Below, piece after piece: positions 9,440-17,256 of a stretch of DNA of 49,178 bases (positions are counted from its first letter, which is position 1; each line of letters opens with the position of its first letter). The notes below the pieces were generated by a model, which ran no database searches, was not told where the DNA came from, and saw only the letters and a program-made list of their open reading frames with translations. The DNA is from Lachnospiraceae bacterium UBA7076 (GTDB lineage: Bacteria; Bacillota; Clostridia; Lachnospirales; Lachnospiraceae): NCBI GenBank assembly GCA_002493625.1, contig DKZK01000027.1:1-49178 (forward strand), given 5' to 3'. The translations under genes and the position numbers were made by a program.

Positions 9440-10252
9440 TTATTCTCCATAATAATCAGAATCAACTTTATACAAATCCAATGTTTGTACAACATTAATT
9501 CCAACATGATATTTAACTACCAAATCAGCTAAAAGTTCCCCATCAATTAATTTTATGTGTTTGGATTGTCTCTTAACAAACGAAATCGCTTCTTTCGTAA
9601 ATTTAGAAGTAGTAATAAAGACACCTTTTTGAACATTTTCCATTGCTCCCACAAATGCTTGTACTTCTTTTCTACCCACTGAGTTTCTACCGCTATACCT
9701 TTTAGCTTGTATATATATTAAATCAAGCCCTAATTTATCTTCACTAATTACACCATCAATACCTCCATCATGTGAACGCCCTGTAACGACTCCTGAATTT
9801 ATATCATAACCATATCCCATCTTCAAAAGCAAATCCACTACTAAATGTTCAAAAAAGGAAGGCGTATTATTAAGAATACGTTCAAACACCTGCAATCTTA
9901 TACTTTCAATATGTTCTTTCATCGCCAAACTTACCTTTTCTTCTGGTAACATGTCTACTTCTTTGTAATTAATGTTATTATCATAACCCTCACTATCATT
10001 TTTGTTATTATAAATTGTAAATAATGGCTTTTTCCCTTTATATCCAACTATTTCAAACTGTTTTTGTGGATATGCAGTAGGAAAATCAAGGCCTACGCAT
10101 CGTCGTCTTATTTGATTATTGACAACTGACACGGGGTTCTTTGCCCCAAATGTATACAAATCTTCCTTTACAATCTCTTTATATATTTCCATAGATGTCA
10201 TTCCAGCTTTTGACTTTTTCAAAACATAATTAATTGCATCAACAATTGTCAT
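9440..10252 (-). CDS. Mrr-type restriction endonuclease with HARE-HTH domain
   Basis: The protein has 270 residues. Residues 1-75 form a winged-helix HARE-HTH (HB1/ASXL) domain. Residues 120-270 form an Mrr-type PD-(D/E)xK nuclease: E135 in FFEHLVVDLL, D166 in GGIDG, and Q182/K184 in IYIQAKRY, with the usual VGRKEVQAFVGAM helix afterwards. Mrr enzymes cut modified or foreign DNA. All predicted catalytic residues are present, so this gene could still work although its DUF262 and helicase neighbours are broken. It ends 20 bases before the DUF262 start. Its 5' flank carries a cupin remnant, which marks the edge of the inserted cassette. Confidence 0.88.
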   Translation of the reverse strand: MTIVDAINYVLKKSKAGMTSMEIYKEIVKEDLYTFGAKNPVSVVNNQIRRRCVGLDFPTAYPQKQFEIVGYKGKKPLFTIYNNKNDSEGYDNNINYKEVDMLPEEKVSLAMKEHIESIRLQVFERILNNTPSFFEHLVVDLLLKMGYGYDINSGVVTGRSHDGGIDGVISEDKLGLDLIYIQAKRYSGRNSVGRKEVQAFVGAMENVQKGVFITTSKFTKEAISFVKRQSKHIKLIDGELLADLVVKYHVGINVVQTLDLYKVDSDYYGE

Positions 10253-10389
10253 AAAGTCACCTTCTTCTTTTCCAACTACAACTAATTGTCAGAACAGTAA
10301 TATATACAATAATTTTCCACTTTAATAAAAGCATTTTGATAGTTTCTGTAATTAAATTTTATCATATTTTGACTATTTTTACAATTTTT

Positions 10390-10500
10390 AGCTTGCAGCA
10401 TTTTAAACTGCTCCTGCCCAAATACGGCGTGAGGGTGCTTTGCAGGCATTACGATTGACTCTCCCTCTTGTAGCTCGTAGTCATGTCCATCAATGGTGAT
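10390..10500 (-). pseudogene. Cupin domain remnant
   Basis: On the minus strand, just after the SRPBCC gene stop, a frame reads ITIDGHDYELQEGESIVMP then AKHPHAVFGQEQFKML. This is the end of a small cupin (GESI.MPA..PHA). There is no start codon: TAA precedes it directly, and after FKML the sequence changes to unrelated AT-rich DNA. The rest of the gene is lost. It sits where the Mrr/DUF262 cassette begins and so may mark the insertion or deletion boundary. Confidence 0.6.
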
Positions 10501-10508
10501 TTACGTTT

Positions 10509-10901
10509 TTATGACAATTCCTTTTGCAAATCCGAAATATACTGCTTTTGTTGTTTTTTCAGATATGATTTGACAAATGGCTTCATAAATATTTTCTTTG
10601 CAGTGACATCTTCCGTAAAATCAATTTCTGTATCTTCACCCTTTTGTGTAAACACTCCAACCCAATGTCCCTTCATATTATCATTTTCCATATCAAATTC
10701 CCATCGTTTACATGGTTCTTTCGCTGTGACTGTAAATGTTGTTGCATATCCATCTTTCGTGTATTCCACAAACTGGTTTTCATTTTTCACTTCTATTTTA
10801 CCCAAGTCACTGCGCCATCCATAATTTTCAAGAGAAGTAACAACTTCCCACACTTTTTGTATATCCCTTTTAATAACCGCTTTCATATTTGAAACTGCCA
10901 T
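10509..10901 (-). CDS. SRPBCC / polyketide cyclase-like ligand-binding protein
   Basis: The 130-residue protein has the SRPBCC (START-like) pattern: MKAVIKRDIQKVWEVVTSLE at the N-terminus, a central run of beta strands (FVEYTKDGYATTFTVT, WEFDMEND), and a long C-terminal helix from about 108. These proteins hold a hydrophobic ligand in a helix-grip fold. The ligand is not predictable. The start follows GGAGG by seven bases. The next gene upstream on the same strand is the unknown small protein at 10950-11282. Confidence 0.82.
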   Translation of the reverse strand: MAVSNMKAVIKRDIQKVWEVVTSLENYGWRSDLGKIEVKNENQFVEYTKDGYATTFTVTAKEPCKRWEFDMENDNMKGHWVGVFTQKGEDTEIDFTEDVTAKKIFMKPFVKSYLKKQQKQYISDLQKELS

Positions 10902-10949
10902 AACATTTCCTCCATCAATTTATCATAATCTCTTAAATAAGAATTTTCG

Positions 10950-11282
10950 TCATTTGACAATTTTACTCAATTCATCAAATGTAAAATCCTTATAGTTTTT
11001 ACCCGGATTGAATACAGAATTTGTTGTGGCTGGTATTTTTTCCATTATTTTTTTGATATCAATATCCTTTGGAAGAGAAATAATGTTCTCATCTGCATCC
11101 TCACCATTATGAGCCATAAAGATAAATTCTCCTGTTTCCCAATTGATATCAAAGTTATTGCTAATACCAACACTTGACTTCAAATCCAATAAGACTTCTT
11201 CCTGACTAATGAAATTCTCATATATAAATTCAAACAATGCGTCCTTATCTATTTTTATAATTCTACAAACTTTATCTTTCAT
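10950..11282 (-). CDS. Small hypothetical protein
   Basis: The protein has 110 residues from an ATG at 11282, chosen because AAGGAA lies five bases upstream; the longer frame to 11318 has no ribosome site. It is acidic and soluble, with an N-terminal helix (DALFEFIYENFIS) and a strand-rich middle (FDINWETGEFIFMAHN). No family is recognised. A possible promoter is TATACT near 11327. It may be cotranscribed with the SRPBCC gene 48 bases downstream. Confidence 0.6.
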   Translation of the reverse strand: MKDKVCRIIKIDKDALFEFIYENFISQEEVLLDLKSSVGISNNFDINWETGEFIFMAHNGEDADENIISLPKDIDIKKIMEKIPATTNSVFNPGKNYKDFTFDELSKIVK

Positions 11283-11318
11283 ATCATTTCCTTCCACACA
11301 ATGTAACCAAAATTTCAC

Positions 11319-11649
11319 AATTAATCCAAGTATAACATACTGTTCCTTTATTCACCATAAAAATCATAACACCATATTATTACTCAGATTGACAATACAC
11401 TGCTTGCAATGTTTTTCGAAGATTTACCATGTCGACCAACGTCTCCGTATCTGTTTTCGATGTTCTTTCGCAAAGTACACTGTGCGGAAAATACGGTTTC
11501 CCTACATTTTCCCTTTATATCTTCACACAAAAAACAGCCGCTACACCACATCACAGACTCCAAAAGAATTTCCTTTCATACAGATTCCACAATGCTATGT
11601 AACGACTTTTCGTATCCAATTATTTTTCATTTATTTTCTTTCCGGTGCA
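11319..11649. other. Intergenic stretch with a diverged palindromic element
   Basis: No convincing gene lies in these 330 bases. Positions about 11385-11475 resemble, on the opposite strand, the promoter-proximal element at about 13350-13436 (see the repeat entries). The rest shows nothing recognisable apart from the presumed promoter of the small gene at 10950-11282. Confidence 0.5.
11385..11475 (-). repeat. Diverged copy A of a short palindromic element
   Basis: Read on the minus strand this stretch contains CTTTGCGAAAGAACATCG, then AAAACATTGCAAGC, TTGTCAATCTGAG and AATATGGTGTTATGA. Each block has a close match, in the same order, in copy B at about 13370-13436 on the plus strand. Several of the differences are transitions. 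The two copies are inverted with respect to each other and flank the ABC transporter operon. Confidence 0.5.
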
Positions 11650-12402
11650 CTACGTCCAGTCTTTTCTTCTGTATAAAGCAGCTCCCACAGCAGTGCATAT
11701 CACCGCCAGCACTCCAAGAATAAGTAATTCCTTTCCATGCTGACTAAGACTGTCCCCGGCAAAAGCTCCTTGCATTAAATCAACCGCATAGGTCATTGGC
11801 AGAAGGGCAGAAACTTTTTTAATCGTATCAGGAAACAGCATATCAGGCATTGTTGCTCCGGACAGGAACAGCATAACAAAATAAAACACATAACAAAGCA
11901 GCGTTGTACTCTTTAAATCTCGCCCAATAGCTGTAAAAAGAAATCCCATAGAAAACATGGCAGCTATGGAAAATAACATGCTTATGCAAATGGTAAGAAA
12001 TGTTCCTTCAACCTGTATATGATAAAGAAGCTTTCCGGCGGTTAATAAGATTGCAATTCCTATGAGCGTCATGGCAAAATTAACTACTACCTGCGCCAGC
12101 ATGATACTTTTCTTTCCCACCGGCGTGGCATCAAATCTCTTATAGATTTTTTTCTCTTTATAACCGGATAATGTCAAAGGCAAAGACATTAAACCTGTGA
12201 CCCCTATTACCATGACAGCGTATGCGGGTACGGAAATATCCATCATTTTAACGTCTGCGCCCTCGTAAATCGGCGTATTTCCATAAATGCCCCCAAATAA
12301 AACAAGCATTAGCACAGGAAACACAAGGGCAAAGAAAAAACTAAAAAACTCTCGCATAAATAATCGTAATTCTATTTTACATATAGCGGTAAAACCTTTC
12401 AT
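11650..12402 (-). CDS. ABC-2 type transporter permease
   Basis: The protein has 250 residues and six hydrophobic segments in ABC-2 permease spacing (about residues 18-38, 58-80, 104-125, 138-160, 166-185, 223-242). It starts MKGFTAICKIELRLFMREFF, a usual amphipathic entry helix. It pairs with the ATPase encoded just upstream, whose stop overlaps its start (12399-12402). ABC-2 systems of this size typically export drugs, lipids or peptides. The divergent LytTR-DUF3021 pair is the likely regulator, since such regulator pairs are often beside ABC-2 exporters. Confidence 0.88.
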   Translation of the reverse strand: MKGFTAICKIELRLFMREFFSFFFALVFPVLMLVLFGGIYGNTPIYEGADVKMMDISVPAYAVMVIGVTGLMSLPLTLSGYKEKKIYKRFDATPVGKKSIMLAQVVVNFAMTLIGIAILLTAGKLLYHIQVEGTFLTICISMLFSIAAMFSMGFLFTAIGRDLKSTTLLCYVFYFVMLFLSGATMPDMLFPDTIKKVSALLPMTYAVDLMQGAFAGDSLSQHGKELLILGVLAVICTAVGAALYRRKDWT

Positions 12403-13172
12403 AATATCCCCTCCATCGTAAGTCCTGTTGTTTTCGGTGCAATCATCAGGTATAATTTTTCCAAGGATAAATTATCATTCCACTCATCATGGGGAATACG
12501 GCTTTTTACATACTCCCGAAATTCCTGCTTTGTTCCAAAAAACTGCTGCTTTCCTTTTTCCAGATAAAGTATTTTATCTGCAAGGACTTCTACCTCGTCC
12601 AGATAGTGGGAAACCATAATGATGGTAACGCCGCCTTTTCTTATATTTTCAAAACTCACCAACATATTTTGTCTCACCTCAGGGTCAAGACCTGTTGTCA
12701 GCTCATCCAAAACCAGAAGCTTTGGTCGTCCTATAAGAGAAAGCAAAATAGATAAGCGTTGTTTTTCTCCTCCTGATAATTTGCAAATCAGACGTTTTCT
12801 TTTTTCATCAAGCCCCATTTGTGTCAGTAATAAATTCCAATCGGCAGGTCTCTCGTAAAACGCGGCAAATAATCTGCATAATTCCTCTACTCGGATTTTC
12901 GAAAAATATTCTGCCTCCTGTAATTGAACTCCCATTTCCTTATATACTTCACTGCGATGCACCCAAGGGTCTTTTCCAAACACCCGAATCAAACCACTGT
13001 CCGGTTTTCGCAGACCTTCTACACATTCCACAGTAGAAGTTTTTCCGGAGCCATTTTGCCCAATAACAGCTAAAATCTCTCCGGATTTTACAGAAAATGA
13101 AACATTCGAAACAGCATGTATGTGTTTATATGACAAGCTCAGATTTTCCACCTGTACAATTAACCCTGACAT
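12399..13172 (-). CDS. ABC transporter ATP-binding protein
   Basis: The protein has 257 residues and all nucleotide-binding motifs: Walker A GQNGSGKTS near residue 38, a Q-loop (VQLQEAEYF), signature LSGGEKQR near 133, Walker B LLVLDELTTGLD, and an H-loop His in MVSHYLDEVE. It forms an exporter with the permease at 11650-12402 through overlapping stop and start codons. The start follows GAGGGAGGAAT. No C-terminal regulatory domain is present. Confidence 0.92.
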   Translation of the reverse strand: MSGLIVQVENLSLSYKHIHAVSNVSFSVKSGEILAVIGQNGSGKTSTVECVEGLRKPDSGLIRVFGKDPWVHRSEVYKEMGVQLQEAEYFSKIRVEELCRLFAAFYERPADWNLLLTQMGLDEKRKRLICKLSGGEKQRLSILLSLIGRPKLLVLDELTTGLDPEVRQNMLVSFENIRKGGVTIIMVSHYLDEVEVLADKILYLEKGKQQFFGTKQEFREYVKSRIPHDEWNDNLSLEKLYLMIAPKTTGLTMEGIL

Positions 13173-13349
13173 AATAATTCCTCCCTCTACACTTCAGCCA
13201 TAGGCAATTACCAAACTCCTTAGACGTTGATTCTATTTTATAATGGTGACGAAGCGCAAACAATAATATCGGAAGAAGCGGCTGCATGTTATGTGCAAGA
13301 GGTAGAATTTCATGTCTGAAATGCATTTATCCGCCATGATATCGTGATA

Positions 13350-13436
13350 TAATATGCGCAAGCGCATATTATACTTTGCGAAAAAACATCGCAAATAGCG
13401 CACCGTCAATCTACGATTGACGATATGGTATAATGA
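13350..13436 (+). repeat. Copy B of the palindromic element, upstream of the LytTR leader
   Basis: This is a run of three inverted repeats: a perfect palindrome ATAATATGCGC/GCGCATATTAT written ATATGCGCAAGCGCATAT in the plus strand (about 13352-13373), GCGAAAAAACATCGC (13378-13392), and GTCAATCTACGATTGAC (13405-13421). It ends in the extended -10 promoter at 13426-13434. A diverged copy lies at about 11385-11475 on the other strand. Confidence 0.55.
13426..13434 (+). promoter_or_regulatory. Extended -10 promoter for the LytTR leader
   Basis: TGGTATAAT fits an extended -10 box (TGnTATAAT). No good -35 lies 17 bases upstream; instead the palindrome GTCAATCTACGATTGAC at 13405-13421 occupies that place and could bind an activator or repressor. 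Transcription would start near 13441, at the foot of the structured leader. Confidence 0.55.
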
Positions 13437-13437
13437 A

Positions 13438-13578
13438 CGCATAAACGCGAACGCAGGTCCGCAGAACATTCGATGGCTGTTTACAGCCAAAGGAATGTTC
13501 TCGGACCTATGTGAGTGTAACGAACACCGAAAAACCGAAGGTTTTGAGGTAAGCGTTTATGCGGAAGGAGGTCCAGCT
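13438..13578 (+). promoter_or_regulatory. Structured 5' leader (cloverleaf-like) with a possible SD switch
   Basis: An outer 11-bp stem pairs CGCATAAACGC (13438-13448) with GCGTTTATGCG (13553-13563). It encloses a long hairpin (13455-13508; about 16 bp with one bulge, plus an inner GGCTG/CAGCC stem), a weak GTGT/ACAC hairpin (13515-13527) and AAAACC/GGTTTT (13531-13545). The Shine-Dalgarno segment GGAGGTCC (13567-13574) contains AGGTCC, identical to the first arm of the long hairpin (13455-13460). The partner GGACCT (13503-13508) can therefore pair with either copy. This is the layout of a translational switch. The base pairing is seen directly; the function is inferred. Confidence 0.55.
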
Positions 13579-14028
13579 ATGAGAGTCGAATGCAGAATCA
13601 GCGCAGAGTACACAGAGCCATATGCAGTTCTTCATATAGACAAAATGACCGAGCCAATTACAGAAATCATTTCAATGTTGGAAAAAGAACAAGTAAATTC
13701 TCTGACATTGATTGCAACAAAGGATAAAAACACTTATTTTGTCAAACCCGAAGACATATCACTGGTACGCACAGAAGGCAGGGAAATTGTCTGTTATGAC
13801 AAACATAAAAACAGATATATTTTAGATAAGCCTCTATATGAGCTGGAGAGCATACTTAGTATTTATTTTGTGCGCATTTCCAAATCAGCGATTGTTAATA
13901 TCAACCAAATCCATCATGTTCAGGCAAGCTTTAACGGAACAATGGAGCTGGTAATGAAAAACGGAGTCATCGATTATATTTCAAGAAGCTTTCGAAAAAA
14001 ATTCAAAGAAAGGTTGGGATTAGAATGA
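13579..14028 (+). CDS. LytTR-family DNA-binding regulator
   Basis: The protein has 149 residues from the ATG at 13579, seven bases after GGAGG. The longer upstream frame only translates the hairpin leader and is rejected. Residues 50-148 form a LytTR domain (VKPEDISLVRTEGREIVCYD; FVRISKSAIVNINQIHHVQ; FRKKFKERLGL). It has no receiver domain, matching stand-alone LytTR regulators that are held at the membrane by a cognate inhibitor. The next gene (DUF3021) starts by ATGA overlap. The divergent ABC exporter is the likely target. This pattern is known from LytTR regulatory systems in Firmicutes. Confidence 0.9.
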   Translation: MRVECRISAEYTEPYAVLHIDKMTEPITEIISMLEKEQVNSLTLIATKDKNTYFVKPEDISLVRTEGREIVCYDKHKNRYILDKPLYELESILSIYFVRISKSAIVNINQIHHVQASFNGTMELVMKNGVIDYISRSFRKKFKERLGLE

Positions 14029-14489
14029 AACATACAATTAAATTATTTATTACGTATATTTTATATGGCATATCTTTGGGCTGTACTTTCTTTGTAATTA
14101 TGTGTCTGTCCTATTTTATTGGAGGCGGAAAAGATATTTTGATGCAAATATTCAACGATTTTGGACGACAGGCTATAGGCTCCATGCTTGTAGGAATTGC
14201 CTGCGGCGGCACAGCAGTGGTTTATCAATTCGACCGTCCTTCCGCCTTCTGGAAAATAGTAATACATTTTTGCGTGGGAATGGGCGTGTTTTATCCCGTT
14301 GCCATATATTTAGGCTGGTTCCCATTTCATCCGAACAGGATTCTGCATACTATTTTACAGTTTTTATTCTCATGCGGAATTTTCATGTTAATCTGGTTCT
14401 GCTTCTATCTGTTTAATCGGAATGAGGCAAAAATAATCAACAAACGGCTGAAAGAACTTGAGGAGGATAACTCAACCAGCCAAAGCTAA
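14025..14489 (+). CDS. DUF3021 membrane protein, likely partner of the LytTR regulator
   Basis: The protein has 154 residues and four hydrophobic segments (about 8-30, 46-68, 80-98, 106-128), then a charged cytoplasmic tail (RNEAKIINKRLKELEEDN). DUF3021 proteins are encoded together with LytTR regulators and are thought to sequester them. Its start overlaps the regulator's stop, so expression should be coupled. What signal it senses is not visible; membrane stress or a peptide exported by the nearby ABC system is possible. Confidence 0.85.
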   Translation: MKHTIKLFITYILYGISLGCTFFVIMCLSYFIGGGKDILMQIFNDFGRQAIGSMLVGIACGGTAVVYQFDRPSAFWKIVIHFCVGMGVFYPVAIYLGWFPFHPNRILHTILQFLFSCGIFMLIWFCFYLFNRNEAKIINKRLKELEEDNSTSQS

Positions 14490-14565
14490 AATTCTGTGCC
14501 TTCCTGACCCTGCACTGTATCTGAAATTGATGCGGGGTCAGTCCACAGACTTTCTTAAACCGATG
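14490..14565 (-). pseudogene. AraC-family regulator remnant
   Basis: On the minus strand a fragment reads HRFKKVCGLTPHQFQIQCRV RKA, which matches the last helix-turn-helix of AraC regulators (F+K..G.TP..+...R..KA). A TGA lies just upstream and nothing of the rest of the gene is found. It is a leftover of a deleted gene, converging on the DUF3021 stop. Confidence 0.55.
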
Positions 14566-14798
14566 CACTCATGTTGAGATTTATCACGAATTGGGGATTG
14601 TGTCAGGTTTTTAATGAAACCTGAAAAGGAGCATCCCATTTGCCACAGACAACCCCATCCAAAATGTATCCGAATGTAACATGATTTGCATGTGTGTGCA
14701 TGGGATATGACCGCTTTGCATTATGATAATAAATATACTCGATATTGTCGTCTATTCTGAAATATGTTATATTGTCTGCCATATTTGCCTGTCTCCAT
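14566..14798. other. Intergenic, short hairpin only
   Basis: This non-coding stretch contains the inverted repeat CAGGTTT-ttaatg-AAACCTG near 14605-14625 but no gene. It presumably separates the LytTR-DUF3021 transcript from the convergent GNAT gene. Confidence 0.45.
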
Positions 14799-15605
14799 TT
14801 ATAATTCTGTTACAACTGATGAACCCTTTGACATATCTCCGTTTAACCACTGCCACTCCTCAGCAAGTTCTATTTTCCCATTATCAAGCATCTTCGGAAT
14901 ACTATGGCACTTTCCAACTCGAATCTTATTCTGTGTATTTATATGATGATAATAAAAATCTAACGCTCCGTTTTGCTCAACAAATCCAATCATATATCCT
15001 CTGCTTATTTCACCACCGGAATATTCAGCCCAAAACTCATTACCCCTCTGATGGTAGCAAAAAATAGTTTCTCCATTTACCTCTCCATTTTCTGTATTCA
15101 CTCTCGGACAAAATCTTTTTCCTTCATAGCAAATATCTGTAATGCTCCGGCATAATGTCTTCTCCATCACCTCATAAACCAAAACCACGCCATGTTCCAC
15201 ATTCCATTTTTCATGCTTTATAGTGCGATAGCCCCTTTGCTCATATAAATGGCTGGCAGGCAGTGAAGCGTCCAGCATAACTGTATTATACTGTTCTGAA
15301 ATCGTGTCTTCCAGACACTGCATAACAAAGCTGCCATAACCCTTTCCCTGAAATTCCGGCAGAACATATACTCTTGTAATATGATTATCCTCACGGCTTC
15401 CGGTTCCGACAATCTGATTATCCACAACCAGAACACCTACATTTCCATTTTTTATATCCTTTGTAATATTTTCTCTGCTATGAAGCTGGCAGAAAAAATC
15501 CACAACCTCTTTCGGATAGTATTTCGGGTAAATGGTTGTCACTGTATTTTGCACAATATTAAAAACGTTGTCTATATGTTTTTCTAAAGCCTTTCTATAT
15601 TCCAT
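14799..15605 (-). CDS. GNAT acetyltransferase with extra C-terminal domain
   Basis: The protein has 268 residues. Residues 1-150 are a GNAT domain: the acetyl-CoA loop VLPEFQGKGYGSFVMQCLE is near 83-101, and SHLYEQRGYRTIKHE is the usual end. Residues 155-268 form a second, beta-rich domain (GKRFCPRVNTENGEVNGETI; FWAEYSGGEI) like the small stand-alone proteins annotated as n-acetylglutamate synthase in Firmicutes. A fusion of both is the odd point. GAGGAG precedes the ATG. The substrate is unknown. Confidence 0.82.
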   Translation of the reverse strand: MEYRKALEKHIDNVFNIVQNTVTTIYPKYYPKEVVDFFCQLHSRENITKDIKNGNVGVLVVDNQIVGTGSREDNHITRVYVLPEFQGKGYGSFVMQCLEDTISEQYNTVMLDASLPASHLYEQRGYRTIKHEKWNVEHGVVLVYEVMEKTLCRSITDICYEGKRFCPRVNTENGEVNGETIFCYHQRGNEFWAEYSGGEISRGYMIGFVEQNGALDFYYHHINTQNKIRVGKCHSIPKMLDNGKIELAEEWQWLNGDMSKGSSVVTEL

Positions 15606-15709
15606 TGTCCTTCTCTCCTCACAGAAAATCCGCCGTTTCCTCGGAACATATTTTAGTCGCCTTTACTCCATTCAACGAACCAAATACACTTTCATCTCAT
15701 TCCGCATTT

Positions 15710-16426
15710 TTATTCGTTTTGAAATTTCAGGATCGGGGACGTAAATCCCATTTTAACCTTCAAATAAATGACAGGGTTTCCTCCATCTAAAGTAATTGTG
15801 ACTTCATTTGAATATGAATAATTTATCCCTTTATCATCCGGAACACCACTTGCAATTTTTATCCGATAGGTTCCAAAAGGAAGCTGAAAGCGGACAGGCG
15901 GACAGGTATAATCCGACCACTCCATATCGTTAATGAGAAGCCGCATATATTTAACCATGCCTTTATTTGTCTCAATTTCTACCATCCCTTTGGCTACCGC
16001 CGGATTCGCTATGGTATTTTGCAGGGCTTCCATATTTGCCTTTTTTAGTTCCTCAGTAGGTACCAGCGGCGTATACAAATCAAACGCATCCCATAATCGC
16101 TTATCCATAGTCTGAATGGACACCAAACCGGTTTTCTTACGCTTTCCCCCTTTTTCCACTTCAAAATCTCCACGGAAGAAAAACCGGTATGCCGTTACCG
16201 TTTCAAGCATACACTGCTTTTCCCGACTATAATCCGTAACCTTATCAAAATATACAATTTCTTTTTTCACATATAAAATGTTACGCTGAATTTCCCAGAG
16301 CTCTTTTCGCGACATCGCATTGGAATATTCAAATTCAAGACGGTCTGCATAAAAAGTAATTTGAATCTGTGTATTTTTAAATATGCCCGTATCAATCATT
16401 ACTTCTCTATGTAATATATTTCCCAT
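15710..16426 (-). CDS. Hypothetical protein
   Basis: The protein has 238 residues from the ATG at 16426, six bases after AGGAGG; a TTG two codons upstream is less likely. The N-terminal half is beta-rich and resembles a PH-like fold (IQITFYADRLEFEYSNA; YRFFFRGDFEVEKGGKRKKTG). The C-terminal half ends in strands (FGTYRIKIASGVPDD, VTITLDGGNPVIYLKVKMGF) like a carboxypeptidase-regulatory or Ig-like domain. There is no signal peptide. The family is not recognised. It stands as a single gene. Confidence 0.65.
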   Translation of the reverse strand: MGNILHREVMIDTGIFKNTQIQITFYADRLEFEYSNAMSRKELWEIQRNILYVKKEIVYFDKVTDYSREKQCMLETVTAYRFFFRGDFEVEKGGKRKKTGLVSIQTMDKRLWDAFDLYTPLVPTEELKKANMEALQNTIANPAVAKGMVEIETNKGMVKYMRLLINDMEWSDYTCPPVRFQLPFGTYRIKIASGVPDDKGINYSYSNEVTITLDGGNPVIYLKVKMGFTSPILKFQNE

Positions 16427-16544
16427 GAGCAACCTCCTGATTTGCCATCTTTTTTATATAATTTTCGCTATCTTTTTTTGTGATGCTATTACTATTATTG
16501 TACTTCCATGCATATATATGCCACCCAGAAAAACAGACCAAAAT

Positions 16545-17141
16545 CTACCATCTGTATTCCACTATTTCATCCAACGACTTTCTCGGTCTTTGCTTCGGAC
16601 TTTCCGCCCCGTATCCGACTGCAATTGCGCAGGCAAGCTGTTCATCCGTGTTTAAATATGTCGTTATTTCCTTATAGGCAAAGCACGTATTAGCAATCCA
16701 CAATGCGCCTAACCCAAGCTCCTGTGCCGCCAGCAGTATATTTTGTACCGAAGCCCCAATCGAAAGTGAATCGCATATTTCTGTAATTCTCTCATCATTG
16801 TCAACCGATAAAAACGGAGATTTTGCATTTGTATTAATTACAGCAATAATAACAGGGGCTTCCTGCATAATCCGCAATGTATTTTTAGCATCTGCAATGC
16901 CAAACTGTGATTTTGGCAAATCCGTTATACCATTTTCTTCTCTTTGCAGTCCGTCCTCCATCGCTTTGAGCAGTTCCCTTTTACGCTCATTTCCAAAAAC
17001 AATATATTTCCACGGCTGTCTGTTTTTTGCAGAGGGCGCAGCCCTGCCTGCATCTAATATTTTATTTATCAGCTCCAAGGGTACTTCCTTTTGCTGAAAT
17101 TTCCGAATGCTTCTTCTCTCATATATAGCATTAACAGACAT
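16545..17141 (-). CDS. Nitroreductase family protein
   Basis: The protein has 198 residues. It starts MSVNAIYERRSIRKFQ, the FMN phosphate-binding RRSIR motif, continues with APSAKNRQPWKYIVFG, and has a C-terminal LGALWIANTCF / AVGYGAE segment. It is an FMN-dependent, NAD(P)H-using oxidoreductase. The start at 17141 follows AGGAGG; the longer frame has no ribosome site. A second, divergent nitroreductase lies at 18168-18710. Confidence 0.9.
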   Translation of the reverse strand: MSVNAIYERRSIRKFQQKEVPLELINKILDAGRAAPSAKNRQPWKYIVFGNERKRELLKAMEDGLQREENGITDLPKSQFGIADAKNTLRIMQEAPVIIAVINTNAKSPFLSVDNDERITEICDSLSIGASVQNILLAAQELGLGALWIANTCFAYKEITTYLNTDEQLACAIAVGYGAESPKQRPRKSLDEIVEYRW

Positions 17142-17256
17142 GATAATTCCTCCTGTCACTTCCCCCCACAACAAAATCTATATTCAAATATTTTTTCCGT
17201 TAATTTTTAATTTTGTTCTGTCGTGCTAAATGTCCTGCAAAATTAAATCCGATTTT

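Noticed and set aside
13417..13578. N-terminal extension of the LytTR protein by 54 codons
   Set aside because: It only translates the hairpin leader; the strong GGAGG belongs to the ATG at 13579.
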